Positions 41,940-54,760 are shown, counted from the first letter of the stretch. The stretch: DNA of 64,000 nucleotides from Eledone cirrhosa (GCA_964016885.1 OZ024741.1:34242027-34306026); one strand, 5' to 3'. A program made the numbers and translations. Notes: a model not told the origin generated them from the letters alone.

Positions 41940-43665
41940 ACTAAATAACTCAGGGCTACCACAGATATCACTCTGGGCTACCACAGATGTAAAACAGGGC
42001 TACCACAGATATCAGCCAGGGCTACCACAGATATAAAACAGGGCTGCCACAGATATAACACAGGGCTACCACAGATATCAGTCAGGGCTACCACAGGTAT
42101 AAAACAGGGTTACCACAGATATAACTCAGGGTTACCACAGATATAACACAGAGCTACCACAGGTATAACTCAGGGCTACCACAGATATAACACAGGGCTA
42201 CCACAGATATAACACAAGGCTACCACAAATCTAACACAGGGCTACCACAGGGATAACACAGGGTTACCACAGATATAACACAGGGCTACCACAGGTATAA
42301 AACAGGGCTACCACAGATATAACACAGGGCTACCACAGATATCAGTCAGGGCTACCACAGGTATAACACAGGGCTACCACAGATATAACTCAGGGTTACC
42401 ACAGATATAACACAGAGCTACCACAGATATAACACAGGGCTACCACAGGTATAACACAGGGCTACCACAGGTATAACACAGGGTTACCACAGGTATAACA
42501 CAGGGCTACCACAGATATCAGTCAGGGCTACCACAGATATAACTCAGGGTTACCACAGATATAACACAGAGCTACCACAGGTATAGCTCAGGGCTACCAC
42601 AGATATAACACAGGGCTACCACAGATATAACACAAGGCTACCACAAATCTACCACAGGGATAACACAGATATAACACAGGGTTACCACAGATATAACACA
42701 GGGCTACCACAGGTATAACACAGGGCTACCACAGATATCAGTCAGGGCTACCACAGGTATAACACAGGGCTACCACAGATATAACTCAGGGTTACCACAG
42801 ATACAACACAGGGCTACCACAGATCTAACACAAGGCTACCACAAATCTAACACAGGGCTACCACAGGGTTACCACAGATATAACACAGGGTTACCACAGA
42901 TATAACACAGAGCTACCACAGATATAACACAGAGCTACCACAGGTATAACACAGGGCTACCACAGATATCAGTCAGGGCTACCACAGGTATAACACAGGG
43001 CTACCACAGATATAACTCAGGGTTACCACAGATATAACACAGAGCTACCACAGATATAACACAGGGCTACCACAGATATAACACAGGGTTACCACAGGGC
43101 TACCACAGATATCAGTCAGGGCTACCACAGGTATAAGATAGGGTTACCACATATATAACTCAGGGTTACCACAGATATAACACAGAGCTACCACAGGTAT
43201 AACTCAGGGCTACCACAGATATAACACAGGGCTACCACAGATATAACACAAGGCTACCACAAATCTAACACAGGGTTACCACAGATATAACACAGTGTTA
43301 CCACAGATATAACACAGGGCTACCACAGGTATAACACAGGGCTACCACAGATATAACAGGGCTACCACAGATATCAGTCAGGGCTACCACAGGTATAAGA
43401 CAGGGTTACCACAGATATAACACAGGGCTACCACAGATATCAGTCAGGGCTACCACAGGTATAACACAGGGCTACCACAGGTATAACACAGGGTTACCAC
43501 AGGTATAACACAGGGCTACCACAGATATCAGCCAGAGCTACCACAGGTATAACACAGGGCTACCACAGGGCTACCACAGACATAACACAAGGCTACCACA
43601 GATATGACACAAGACTACCACAGATATGACACAAGACTACCACAGGTATAACACAGGTATACTAC
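41940..43665. repeat. 22 bp minisatellite, roughly 75 copies
   Basis: Consensus CAGGGCTACCACAGATATAA plus CA. Variants are GGTTACC, CAGAGCTACC, GGTATAA, ATATCAGT and AAATCTAACA. A block starting GAGCTACCACAGGTATA recurs at 42151, 42569 and 43184, showing higher-order duplication (418 bp is 19 units; 615 bp is close to 28). Unlike the other big arrays it is not open in all frames. Confidence 0.95.
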
Positions 43666-43709
43666 AGGATGCTATCAAAAATCTATTCCACATTATAACT
43701 GAGGAAGAG

Positions 43710-44222
43710 GATATTCTCTCTGTCTTTCTCTCCTCCTCTCCCTCTCTGTCTCTCCTCCTCTCCTCTGTCTCTCTTCCTCTCCTTCTCTCCCTCTCTTTCT
43801 CTCCTCCTCTCCTTCTCTCCCTCTCTGTCTCTCCTCTCCCTCTCTGTCTCTCCCTCCCTTTCTCTCCCTCTCTGTCTCTCCCTCCCTTTCTCTCCCTCTC
43901 TGTCTCTCCTCCTCTCCTTCTCTCCCTCTCTTTCTCTCCTCTCCCTCTCTGTCTCTCCTTCTCTCCCTCTCTGTCTCTCCTTCTCTTTCTCTCCTCCTCT
44001 CCTTCTCTCCCTCTCTGTCTCTCCTCTCCTCTCCCTCTCCTTCTCCCTCTCTGTCTCTCCTCCTCTCCTTCTCTCCCTCTCTTTCTCTCCCTCGCTCCTT
44101 CTCTCCCTCTCTTTCTCTCCCTCACTCCTTCTCTCCCTCTCTGTCTCTCCGCCGCTCTTTCTCTCCCTCGTTCTTTCTTTCTTTCTCCCCCTCTCTCTTT
44201 CTCTCCCTCTCCCTCCTCTCTT
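43710..44222. repeat. 500 bp polypyrimidine tract, CTCTCCCTCTCTGTCTCTCC unit
   Basis: Almost uninterrupted C/T on the plus strand with CTCTCCCTCTCTGTCTCTCC-type units. A strong candidate for triplex formation. Open frames of Leu/Ser/Pro type arise from composition. Confidence 0.92.
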
Positions 44223-44324
44223 AATAATACTTTATAAAACCATCCACAGATTATCCTACCACCCCCACCTCATCCACCTCCCCTCAATTCTATTCACTAT
44301 ACTCATCATCATGTACAGCACTGC

Positions 44325-44356
44325 TACTGCTACACTACTAGCAGCAGTAGCAGCAT

Positions 44357-44395
<39 letters not shown>

Positions 44396-44429
44396 CAGTA
44401 GTAATAGCAGTAGTAGTAGTAGTAGTAGC

Positions 44430-44461
<32 letters not shown>

Positions 44462-44735
44462 CAGCAGTAGCAGTAGTAAAATGTGGGAGACTGATAAAAA
44501 CCTTCATTCATTTATTTATTCTTCCTCAGCAGCAGCAAAAGTAGTAGTAGTAGTAGCAGCAACAGCAGTAGTAGTATTGGTAGTAGCAGCAGTAGTAGTG
44601 GTGGTGCCGGTAGTAGTAGTAGTGGTAGCAGTAGTAGCAGCAACAACAGTAGTAGTGGTGGTGGTGGTGGTGCCGGTAGTGGTAGTAGTGGTGGTAGTAG
44701 CAGCAGTAGTAGTGTTAGTAGTTGTAGTAGCCAGT
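44325..44735. repeat. (AGT/AGC)n trinucleotide array in two blocks
   Basis: 44335-44478 and 44525-44735, separated by AAATGTGGGAGACTGATAAA. It is the reverse-complement type of the (ACT)n array at 41322-41735, 2.6 kb upstream. Confidence 0.92.
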
Positions 44736-44779
44736 CCAAGGCTGATACCATACTACAGTATATATACCACTACACCACA

Positions 44780-45540
44780 ACACCAACAGCACCAAGGCTG
44801 CCTGCTACACTTCATACCGCACATACACACCAAACACACTACACCACACACCACACACACATACACACCACACACCAAACACACTAAACTACACACCACA
44901 CACCAAACACACTACACCACACACGTACACACCACACACCACACACACATACACACCACACACCAAACACACTAAACTACACACCACACACCAAACACAC
45001 TACACCACACACGTACACACCACACACCACACACCACACACACATACACACCACACACCAAACACACTAAACTACACACCACACACCAAACACACTACAC
45101 CACACACGTACACACCACACACCACACACACATACACACCACACACACTAAACTACACACCACACACCAAACACACTACACCACACACGTACACACCACA
45201 CACCACACACACATACACACCACACACCAAACACACTAAACTACACACCACACACCAAACACACTACACCACACACGTACACACCACACACCACACACCA
45301 CACACACATACACACCACACACCAAACACACTAAACTACACACCACACACCAAACACACTATACCACACACGTACACACCACACACCACACACCACACAC
45401 CACACACACATACACACCACACACACTAAACTACACACCACACACCAAACACACTACACCACACACGTACACACCACACACCACACACACATACACACCA
45501 CACACCAAACACACTAAACTACACACCACACACTAAACTA
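44780..45540. repeat. CACAC satellite, part 1: 78-96 bp unit with one ACGT per unit
   Basis: Units contain ACTAAACTACACACCACACA, CCAAACACACTACACCACAC and ACGTACACACC. The ACGT marker lies at about 44934, 45012, 45107, 45189, 45277, 45371 and 45467, so spacing varies between 78 and 96. Confidence 0.93.
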
Positions 45541-47430
45541 CACAACACACACTACACCATACACACACTACACCACACACACACTAAACTACACCACACA
45601 CCACTACACCACACACCACTACACCACACACCACTACACCACACACCACACACTAAACTACACCACACACCACACACTAAACTACACCACACACCACTAC
45701 ACCACACACCACTACACCACACACCACACACTAAACTACACCACACACCACACACACACTAAACTACACCACACACCACTACACCACACACCACACACCA
45801 CACACTAAACTACACCACACTACACTACACACCACACACCACTACACCACACACCACTACACTACACCACTACACCACACACCACTACACCACACACCAC
45901 TACACTACACCACACACCACTACACTACACACCACACACCACACACCACTACACCACACACCACTACACTACACCACACACCACTACACTACACACCACA
46001 CACCACTACACTACACCACACACCACTACACTACACACCACTACACTACACACCACACACCACTACACCACACACCACTACACTACACACCACTACACCA
46101 CTACACCACACACCACTACACCACACACCACTACACTACACCACACACCACTACACCACACACCACTACACTACACCACACACCACTACACTACACACCA
46201 CACACCGCTACACTACACCACACACCACTACACTACACACCACTACACTACACACCACACACCACTACACTACACACCACACACTAAACTACACCACACA
46301 CCACTACACTACACATCACACACCACTACACCACACACCACACACTAAACTACACCACACACCACTACACCACACACCACTACACTACACCACACACCAC
46401 TACACCACACACCACTACACCACATACCACTACACTACACCACACACCACTACACTACACCACACACTAAACTACACCACACACCAAACTACACCACACA
46501 CCACTACACCACACACCACTACACTACACCACACACCACTACACCACACACCACTACACTACACCACACACCACTACACTACACACCACACACCACTACA
46601 CCACACACCACACACTAAACTACACCACTACACTACACCACACACCACTACACCACACACCACTACACCACACACCACTACACTACACCACACACTAAAC
46701 TACACCACACACCAAACTACACCACACACCACTACACCACACACCACTACACTACACCACACACCACTACACTACACACCACTACACCACACACTAAACT
46801 ACACCACACACCAAACTACACCACACACCACTACACCACACACCACTACACCACACACCACTACACTACACACTAAACTACACCACACACCACTACACCA
46901 CACACCACTACACTACACCACACACCACTACACCACACACCACTACACTACACCACACACCAGTACACCACACACCACTACACTACACACCACTACACCA
47001 CTACACCACTACACACCACACACCACTACACCACACACCACTACACCACACACCACTACACTACACACCACACACCACTACACCACACACCACTACACTA
47101 CACCACACACCACTACACTACACACCACACACCACTACACCACTACACTACACACCACACACACCACTACACCACACACCACTACACTACACCACACACC
47201 ACTACACTACACCACGCACCACTACACTACACACCACTACACCACACACCAAACTACACGACACACCACTACACCACACACCACTACACCACACACCACT
47301 ACACTACACCACACACCACTACACCACACACCACTACACCACACCACACACCACTACACTACACCACACACCACTACACCACACACCACTACACTACACC
47401 ACACACCACTACACCACACACCACTACTGG
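45541..47430. repeat. CACAC satellite, part 2: CACCACTACA(C)CACAC short units
   Basis: Blocks of ACCACACACCACTACACTAC with occasional ACACTAAACTACACC. Purine-poor on the plus strand: G is almost absent over nearly 2 kb. Confidence 0.93.
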
Positions 47431-47735
47431 CTAAAGTAACAAAAATAAAAATAAAACGAAAACAGTATGGAGGAGCCATATTAACACCTCCAGCAGTGAA
47501 ACACACACACTCACACACACTCACACAAACACACACTCACACATACACACACACTCTCTCTCTCGCACATATGTTGACTTTCCTAATGATTTTAAACGAA
47601 TGAAACAGTTCTAGTTCTGTAAAAGTCATCTGTGTATGTAATAAATCGTGTACCTTTTCTACTTAATGTATTGAGTGCCTTATTTAATTGTGGTCATTGG
47701 TCATTATCGTTTCCTCTTTGGAAAACCATTCTTAA
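47431..47735. other. Spacer with (CA)n run and one MITE arm
   Basis: 47500-47570 is CACACTCAC. 47586-47628 contains ATGAAACAGTTCTAGTTCTG, a single arm of the palindromic MITE family at 10124 and 40209. Confidence 0.65.
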
Positions 47736-47866
47736 TCACCTCTCTCTCTCTCACTCTCAGTCACTCTCTCTCTCTCCCTCCCTCCCTCTCTCTCTCTCTC
47801 CCTCTCTCCCTCTCTCTCTCCCCCCTCTCTCTCTCTCCCTCTCTCTCTCTCTCTATATATATATAC

Positions 47867-47908
<42 letters not shown>

Positions 47909-47910
47909 GT
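47736..47910. repeat. (CTCT)n, (TA)n and (CA)n compound microsatellite
   Basis: CTCTCTCCCTCCC to 47854, TA to 47882, then CA to 47908. Confidence 0.93.
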
Positions 47911-47964
47911 ATAAGCACACTGCTTATTGCATCCATTGTTTAGCCAAGAACTGTCATTCTTATC

Positions 47965-48075
47965 ACTATTACCACCACTACCACCACCATCACTATCGCT
48001 GCCACCACCACCACCGGCATCACCACCACCACTACTACTATAGCTGCTATTGCTGCTGCTGCTACAGTTGTTCTC
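47965..48075. repeat. (ACC/GCT)n trinucleotide run
   Basis: CACCACCACCACCGGCATCAC then GCTGCTGCTGCT. Confidence 0.85.
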
Positions 48076-48379
48076 CCATCCAGCTAGTCTCCCCTCTTCA
48101 ATGTGTATGCGTATGTATGCATAATGTGCATATATATGCAATTATGTGCATACACAGAGCTGATGCATCTGTCTGCTGCCGCTGCAACTGGCAATAAGGA
48201 CACAAGTGCACCAACATAGGATTGATACAGTGTTCCATCTCTCTCTCTCTCAGGACAAACACTAGTGAAGCTCTTTGGTTTTCCATAAGGTGGGGGTAAC
48301 ATGCCCCACTGAAATAACATTACAGACTGAAAAAGATATTTAAAAAGGAAAAAAAGACGCTACCACCACCCTACCATAT

Positions 48380-48681
48380 ACATACATACATAGAGAGAGA
48401 GACATACATATATAGAAACACTGACGTATGTACATACATATATAGAGAAGGACATACAGAAACATACACATGTGTATATAGATATATAGAGAGACATACA
48501 TACATATGTAGAAACACTGACATACGTACATACATATATATATATAGAGACATACATACATATGTAGAAACACTGACATACATACATACATACATATATA
48601 TATAGAGAGACATACATACATATGTAGAAACACTGACATACGTACATATAAAGAGAGAGAGACATACGCATGTAGAAACAC

Positions 48682-48712
<31 letters not shown>

Positions 48713-48870
48713 CATACACCTGCAGAAGCACACACACACACACACATGTATATATATAGAGATTGACATACACATACCAAAACACATATATATATATGTG
48801 TGTGTATATATACAGGGAGTCATACACATGCAGGAACACACATACATGTAGACATACACACACATGTAGA
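48380..48870. repeat. Minisatellite, 56-60 bp unit with ATGTAGAAACACTGACATAC
   Basis: GAGAGACATACATACATATG, then TAGAAACACTGACATACGTA and a TATATATAGA run. GAAACACTGA occurs at about 48511, 48567 and 48627. Units decay towards 48870. Confidence 0.88.
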
Positions 48871-48875
48871 CTGAA

Positions 48876-49500
48876 CATTGGACCAGCACAGAAGAGAGTA
48901 TGAGACACTGCTAACACCAGTTCACACTACTACCGGCTCTACTGTAAGTGTTGCTACTGGAATACTACCAACTAAACTGTTACAACTACTACCACTACAC
49001 TCCATACTGTACTACTCTCTATATATTGTTACTGCCTCCACTGCAGTACTACTGACTATACTGTTATTACAACCATCTCTTAGTCAATACACTACTGTTA
49101 ACACTACAGTAATTCTATAACTACCACTTCACTACTATCACCTGTACTGTTACTGTTACTACAACCACCACTACTTTAACAATACACACCCACTGACTAT
49201 ACCGACATTACACTACACTAATATTAACCCCATAACACCACTGGTATTATCTAAACTACCACCACCACCACCACAACAGCAGTACCAGTACTACTACAAC
49301 CACCACTTCTACAACACCACTCGTGACAACCTTTGCAATGGCTTACAATGGCATTTTTCTTGACATGTTGCCAAAAGAAGGTATGTATGGATATCTTGAA
49401 CAAGTTCTTTCAGTCTTAGCAGCAGGCACCACTAACTGCTTCTACACTACAATTATCTACATACTCACACACTCACATGCCACACTCATTTATGCTTCTA
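48876..49500. other. ACT-rich low-complexity sequence and unrecognised flank
   Basis: 48920-49320 is ACTACTACC-rich. 49323-49440 has normal composition and a short frame ending at AAAAGAAGGTATGT (a donor-like site near 49380), but no acceptor. Confidence 0.45.
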
Positions 49501-49504
49501 TGCC

Positions 49505-49553
49505 TTTATAATATATATATATATATATACACTATATATATATATACATGTAC

Positions 49554-49601
<48 letters not shown>

Positions 49602-49676
49602 GTGTGTGTGTACATACATACATACATGTACATTTATATATATATGTACATATGTATATGTGTGTGTGTGTGTGTG

Positions 49677-49743
<67 letters not shown>
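49505..49743. repeat. (TA)n and (TG)n compound microsatellite
   Basis: TA at 49510-49600 with ACATG interruptions, TGTG at 49600-49680, then pure TA to 49743. Confidence 0.95.
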
Positions 49744-49747
<4 letters not shown>

Positions 49748-50486
49748 TGCTTATACACGGAAATAGTATAAGATAGGGTGAACACCCTTTAAAGACGGAA
49801 AAAAGAATCTATCATCGGCCACTATAAGGAATTGAACCCCATATCTCCCCCCAGATAATATATGTAGTATATATAACACATTGTCATCATTATATGCCCT
49901 ATTGTAATGTCTGTCATTATGCTTTTCTCTCCATGCACGCGTACGTGTATGCTTGCCAGCATGCACGCATACATATGCATACATAGACATGTGTGTGCTG
50001 TTCAGTGTACATTAACATACATGAATAGATACACATACACACCAACATATATAATTATGCATGTGTGCTCATGAATGAATGAATGTATGTATATATATAT
50101 ATATATCATCATCATCATATATATATAATGTACATACATAGAGAGACGCGGTGATGAACAAGAGAAATATACACACACGTCTACACATAATTATATGCAC
50201 AAATACATGCAAATATAATTATATATACATGCACATTGATGTGTACATATATGTGTATGTATATATGTATATAAATTTTATATACAGATATACATACACG
50301 TACACATGTATATTAGACACACGTACACATTATATCAGACACATTTGCATACCCACCCACATATCTCTATCTACAACTATCTTTCTATTTATCTATGTAT
50401 CCCACATTTATCTATATATGTATATATATCTTCCTATATTTTATCCATCTATACATGTATATATCTTTCTATACCTATCTATCCAT
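49744..50486. other. ATAC-rich sequence, no features
   Basis: GGAATTGAACCCCATATCTC at 49829-49848 resembles an SINE B-box complement but lacks a partner A box. The rest is ATACATAC/ATGTATAT type. Confidence 0.5.
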
Positions 50487-50692
50487 CTGTCGATCTGTAC
50501 TGGCACCACCACAGCTACATCTGTCGATCTGTACTGGCACCACCACAGCTACATCTGTCGATCTGTACTGGCACCACCACAGCTACATCTGTCGATCTGT
50601 ACTGGCACCATCACAGCTACATCTGTCATCTGTACTGGCACCATCACAGCTACATCTGTCATCTGTACTGGCACCATCACAGCTACAAGCTA
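50487..50692. repeat. 34/33 bp minisatellite, six copies
   Basis: Unit CTGTCGATCTGTACTGGCAC plus CACCACAGCTACAT, starting at 50487, 50521, 50555 and 50589. From 50623 the unit loses one G and becomes 33 bp with CACCATCACAG. Confidence 0.93.
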
Positions 50693-50813
50693 CTACATAG
50701 CTGGGTCCCACTATTTCTAATTCTACACATACTAGCTTCTCATATTTTCACCGCTTTCTCTCCTTCTTTCTCTCCTTCTTTCTCTCTTATTCTGCTACAC
50801 TGAATTAATGTGT

Positions 50814-50816
<3 letters not shown>

Positions 50817-50877
<61 letters not shown>

Positions 50878-51037
50878 ATATGTGTGAATGTGTGTGTCAA
50901 GACAAAAGCTACATTAAAAATGTCTCTTTCTCTTTTTCACTCCCTATCTCTCTCTCTATCAGTCTATCTAAAAAATTACATGTCTATGCATTACTAACAC
51001 ACTGCACACACACTTTCTCTTTCAGCCATGCTCTCTC

Positions 51038-51083
<46 letters not shown>
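50817..51083. repeat. Two (TA)n arrays with TCTC/TGTG stretch between
   Basis: TA at 50817-50876 and 51048-51083. Confidence 0.95.
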
Positions 51084-51087
<4 letters not shown>

Positions 51088-51189
51088 GACATATACACAC
51101 ACGCATAACCATCACTGTTCAATTTGTTGCAAATTTGTTTCTATATTTTTGGGACTGTCTCATCTAGAATTCTCAGAATCTTTGGTTCG

Positions 51190-51445
51190 ATCTAAGGATG
51201 ATGATGATGATAGAGGTGCTGTTGATGATAATGATGGTGATGATAATGGTGGTGGTGATGATGGTGTCGATGGTGATGATGATAGTGTCGATGGTGATGA
51301 TGATATGGTGTTAATGGAATTGATAGTAATGATGATGGCATTGATGACGCTGATGAGTGAGGTGCTAGTGATGATAATAAGGATGGATGTTGCTACTGGT
51401 GATAATGATAGAGGTGATGGGGTGGTGATGATGATGATAATGTTG
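51190..51445. repeat. (GAT/GGT)n trinucleotide array
   Basis: GATGATGATGATAGAGGTGCTG-type sequence, reading as poly-Asp/Gly in one frame. Confidence 0.9.
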
Positions 51446-51604
51446 GTGCTGTCCTAGGGCCTTTCTTTTTGATTCAGTGGTGGTAGTGGTGGTGGGGCTG
51501 TTGATGTTGCTGTAGTTGTAATATTGAAAATTGTAAAAGACTTTGGATACAAAATGGCTGCCAGAGCCGTTAGTAGTGGCAGCAGTTGTTACAAGATGGT
51601 GCTA

Positions 51605-51890
51605 GCTCTCTTCTCTATTCTGACTAGAACTGGAAATTGGTCACACAGCTCGTTTGACCACCGGCCATGTGTCTTGGCTTGAATCTAATCAGTCGGTTAT
51701 TTGTTTTACCAATAAAAGAATTGGTCTGTTTTTTCTTGTTCTTTTTTATTGGAGGGGGGGGGGGGATATTCTGTATAGAAACTAGCCAGTCTGTTTTCTT
51801 GACCAATAAAAAAAAAATGTCCAGTTTATTGTCTATTCTACATAGGAATTGGTCATTTGATTGTTTATGTATTCCAACAGTTTGGAATAC
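51605..51890. repeat. Degenerate tandem repeat of about 60-80 bp
   Basis: Loose copies of ATTCTG...AGAAACT-GG-CAGTCTGTTTT and GACCAATAAAA occur around 51615, 51690, 51770 and 51835. Contains a G12 run near 51757. Confidence 0.55.
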
Positions 51891-51964
51891 ATGGTGAAAT
51901 GTTGTTGCTGGAATTGAATCAGTGTAAGCTTGGTCAGTGGCCAAATTACTAAAATTGATTTGTA

Positions 51965-52165
51965 TTCTCCATCACCACCACCTCCACTACCATCATCATC
52001 ATCATCATCATCATCACAACCACCATCACCATCATCATTGTCATCACCAACACCATCACCAACATTACCTCATCATCACTATCATCACAACCATCATCAC
52101 CATCATCACCAGCATTCTCAACAGTACCTCATCATCACCACCAACATCATTATCATCGTCATCAT
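51965..52165. repeat. (ATC/ACC)n trinucleotide array
   Basis: CATCATCATCATC and CACCATCACC runs with AGCATTCTCAACAGTACC. Confidence 0.9.
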
Positions 52166-52244
52166 TATAGTTGTTTTTGCAGCCACTTTTCCAAAAGTTT
52201 CGCGGGGTAATGGGGCTTCTTAGGGGGCAGTATTCTACCTTTGA

Positions 52245-52415
52245 AGGCCCTTCTTGATACCAACCTTTATTTGATTTTTTTTTAAAGTATAGTACTCATT
52301 CCACTGGTGTTCACTCATCAAACTGCTGAGCTGCCGGATATATTGTTTATGCAGGACATAAAGAAATGGCACCAGCTGCCCAATAAGTGCCGACATGAAA
52401 TAGACACACCCACAC
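52245..52415. mobile_element. Unnamed dispersed repeat, copy 2
   Basis: CCCTTCTTGATACCAACC, AGTACTCATTCCACTGGTG, AAACTGCTGAGCTGCCG and GGCACCAGCTGCCCAATAAG, followed by an ACACACACA tail. Matches 12565-12715. Confidence 0.65.
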
Positions 52416-52594
52416 ACACAAGCACATGTGTATGTGTGTATATATATATATATGTGTATATATATAATATATACTAACAGGAATGTAATATTCTTGTTAC
52501 TTTAACAAAGTGGTCGTTAATCAATTAAATGATTTAATTTAAATCCTTGTTAATCTTGTTCATTTATATATACACACACACACACACACACATA

Positions 52595-52862
52595 TATATC
52601 AACATCATCATCATCAATTTTACGCCCACTTTTCCATGCTTGCATGGGTTGGACGGGTCCTTCTCAGCACAGCATCTCTCCACTTGTCGCGTTCCTTCGT
52701 CATCTCTTCTGCCAGTTTTGCGATTTGAAGTCAGCTCTCACAACCTCTACCCAGGTCTTTCTTGGTCGTCCTCAACTGTGGCTTCTTTCCACTGGGATTT
52801 CCTGGGATTTCATCGCCCATCAGTCATTGTCCATGCGCATCACTTGTCCATACCAACGCAAT
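52595..52862 (-). mobile_element. SINE tail plus dispersed repeat family F, copy 2
   Basis: ATCATCATC tail, ACGCCCACTTTTCCATGC, GGGTTGGACGGGTCCTTCTC, then TTGTCGCGTTCCTTCGTCAT and CATGCGCATCACTTGTCC. It has a single copy of the segment that is tandemly amplified at 36226-36545. Confidence 0.75.
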
Positions 52863-53194
52863 ATATGTACACACACATACACACACACAAGATATTGGTC
52901 AGTTGAAAGCTATAGTTGAAAACACTTGCCCAAGGAGCAGTGCATTAAGATCTAACCTTAGAACACATAGTTTTAAATCAAAATCTTTAGTAACATATCC
53001 ATACCAAAATGTATTGATACCTGTAAAGTGATCAGCATGTGGGCTTGACAAGTCAGTGTCAAATTGTATTTTATTTTTTGTATGTTTAGTATGCTCAATA
53101 TGGTCAGCTAGGGAACAACATTTTCAGTTGTGTCTTCACTATAATCTAGATGTTGTTTGGTGAGATTATTGTCTAGTTTAGATTCCAATACACC

Positions 53195-53583
53195 GATAAT
53201 GGTCTTTGAAGTAACGGTACTCAATAGAGTGGGTAGCTCGGAGCTCATTAAGCTACTCCAGGTAGAGCCGCTACTTCTCCGAATTGAGAGATCACAGCTC
53301 CAATACTATGGGCAAGTTGTTATAATGCCTCAGCAAAGAATCACTGGACAGATTTTACGGGCAAAACCAGTCGGCAAGAGACCCAATGGTAGACCCCGAG
53401 CAAGATGGTTGGATAACATCATGAGCTTGGCTGGTCTCACTTGGGGATCCAACCGGATCAATTGGAGACAGTTGTATCTGACAAGACCCACTGGAAGGAG
53501 TGTTTGAGAACCCTGCTTCTATGGCACTCTCAGGAATAATTAGGCGAAGAAAAAGACTGATAATGAATAAACTAACTATACCA
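53195..53583 (+). mobile_element. LINE ORF2 C-terminal tail and 3' end, copy 4 (best preserved)
   Basis: EVTVLNRVGSSELIKLLQVE, PLLLRIERSQLQYYGQVVIM, QRITGQILRAKPVGKRPNGR, PRARWLDNIMSLAGLTWGSN and a stop, all in one frame. The KRPNGRPRARWLD motif is intact, unlike in the other copies (there GDPGVDPEQD). 3' end GACTGATAATGAATAAACTA. 5' truncated. Confidence 0.85.
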
Positions 53584-53589
53584 AATTAT

Positions 53590-54760
53590 TCAACACCTCC
53601 TTTTTCAGGAATTCTTGTATGTTTGTCCCTCTGGAATGGGAGGTAGGGTGGCAGTGCTATTTAGGATAGGCTTGGATCTCGAGGTATGGAGCATCTCCTT
53701 GAACCTGGACAGTAAGTTGGTGATACTGGATGGGAGCAATAGCAAAGCTGGTGCTTTTAGACTGGTGGTTGTTCACACCCCGACCGGGGCAGGATGGCTA
53801 GATTTCTTCAGGTTTCTGAAAGCCTTCCTATTAATGGGGCACTGGGATGTTGGAACTATGTGGGGGTGGCAGATAGAAGTGAGCGGGTGCAAAAGCCTCA
53901 AGACCCTGATCAGGCATTTCAAACTGTCTGACAGGTACTGACGAGATTTCCTGAAAGTGCCAGCGTGGACCTGAACCAATTACATAGGGTCATCTAGTTC
54001 ATATTTAGATAGGTTTTAATTGGGTTAGCAGATAAGGATAGCATAGTGTGTCCACAATTCCAAATGGTCACCTATTCAAATCACAAGTCTGTGATCTGCA
54101 TGGTCAACCTAGAACATGTAGGCAGAGTCCCAGTTACTGGAAGCTTCACATGTTCCCAGTGTATAAAGCCTACAGTGACTAGATTAGCACATTAGTTAAG
54201 CCCCAGTTGGCAATCATCAACAATAAGTGATGGGGCACTCTCAGGAGAAAGATTAGTGTAGAATCAATAGCTTTTAGTAATGGAATAGTGATAGGAAAAA
54301 ATAGAAAGTAGAGGGAGTTAGTAGCTAAATTAAAAGAGATAAGAAGTGGTATTGTAAATGATGTGCTAGCTGTGAGAATGGCACTGGATCATTTCTTCAA
54401 TGCGAAACACAAAGGTTGCAATGTCAGAGTTAAGGTGCATGCTCTAAGAAACAAAGGAACGGCCAGCCACTCCTCTTGGTGCCTGATGTAGAGTATTGCA
54501 AAAAGCCGATAACAGCATCTGAGATACAGGAAGCCCTAGCTGGCTGTACAAAGCGCAAATCAGCCAATTTTGATGGTCTGCCCTAGAAGTTTTACACATA
54601 GTTTAAGATTTTGGCCAAGATGCTAGCAATGAGGTTGGTGCTTGTCAAGAGTCAGGTAGGTGGGGAGCAGGTGTGTGCAATCCCAACCAGGTCCATACAT
54701 GGCAACCTCCACCTAATGCGATGCAACTATGTTGTTCTGAAATGAACTTCTTATCACACA
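53590..54760 (+). mobile_element. TX1/L1-like LINE fragment: endonuclease and RT pieces, decayed
   Basis: 53615-53941 carries an AP-endonuclease-like block: GGRVAVLFRIGLDLEVWSIS, KLVILDGSN and VVVHTPTGAGWLDFFRFL. 54060-54150 has YSNHKSVICMVNLEHVGRVP, where the APE motif normally reads SDH. Further on, in other frames, come LAVRMALDHFFNAKHKG, then IQEALAGCTKRKSANFDGLP and ILAKMLAMRLVLVKSQVGGE followed by AIPTRSIHGNLHL, which are RT N-terminal motifs of TX1/L1-type elements. Stops and frameshifts are frequent and the catalytic RT part is absent. It starts within about 10 bases of the end of the preceding LINE tail. Confidence 0.7.

Noticed and set aside
41940..43665. Regular 22 bp repeats that could suggest a CRISPR array
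   Set aside because: There are no unique spacers: repeats abut directly and variants are point changes. The window is eukaryotic. The same reasoning applies to the 34 bp array at 50487-50692.
49323..49385. Possible small exon ending at AAAGAAG/GTATGT (MAYNGIFLDMLPKE)
   Set aside because: No plausible acceptor upstream (ACC/ACT-rich DNA), very short, and no recognised similarity.
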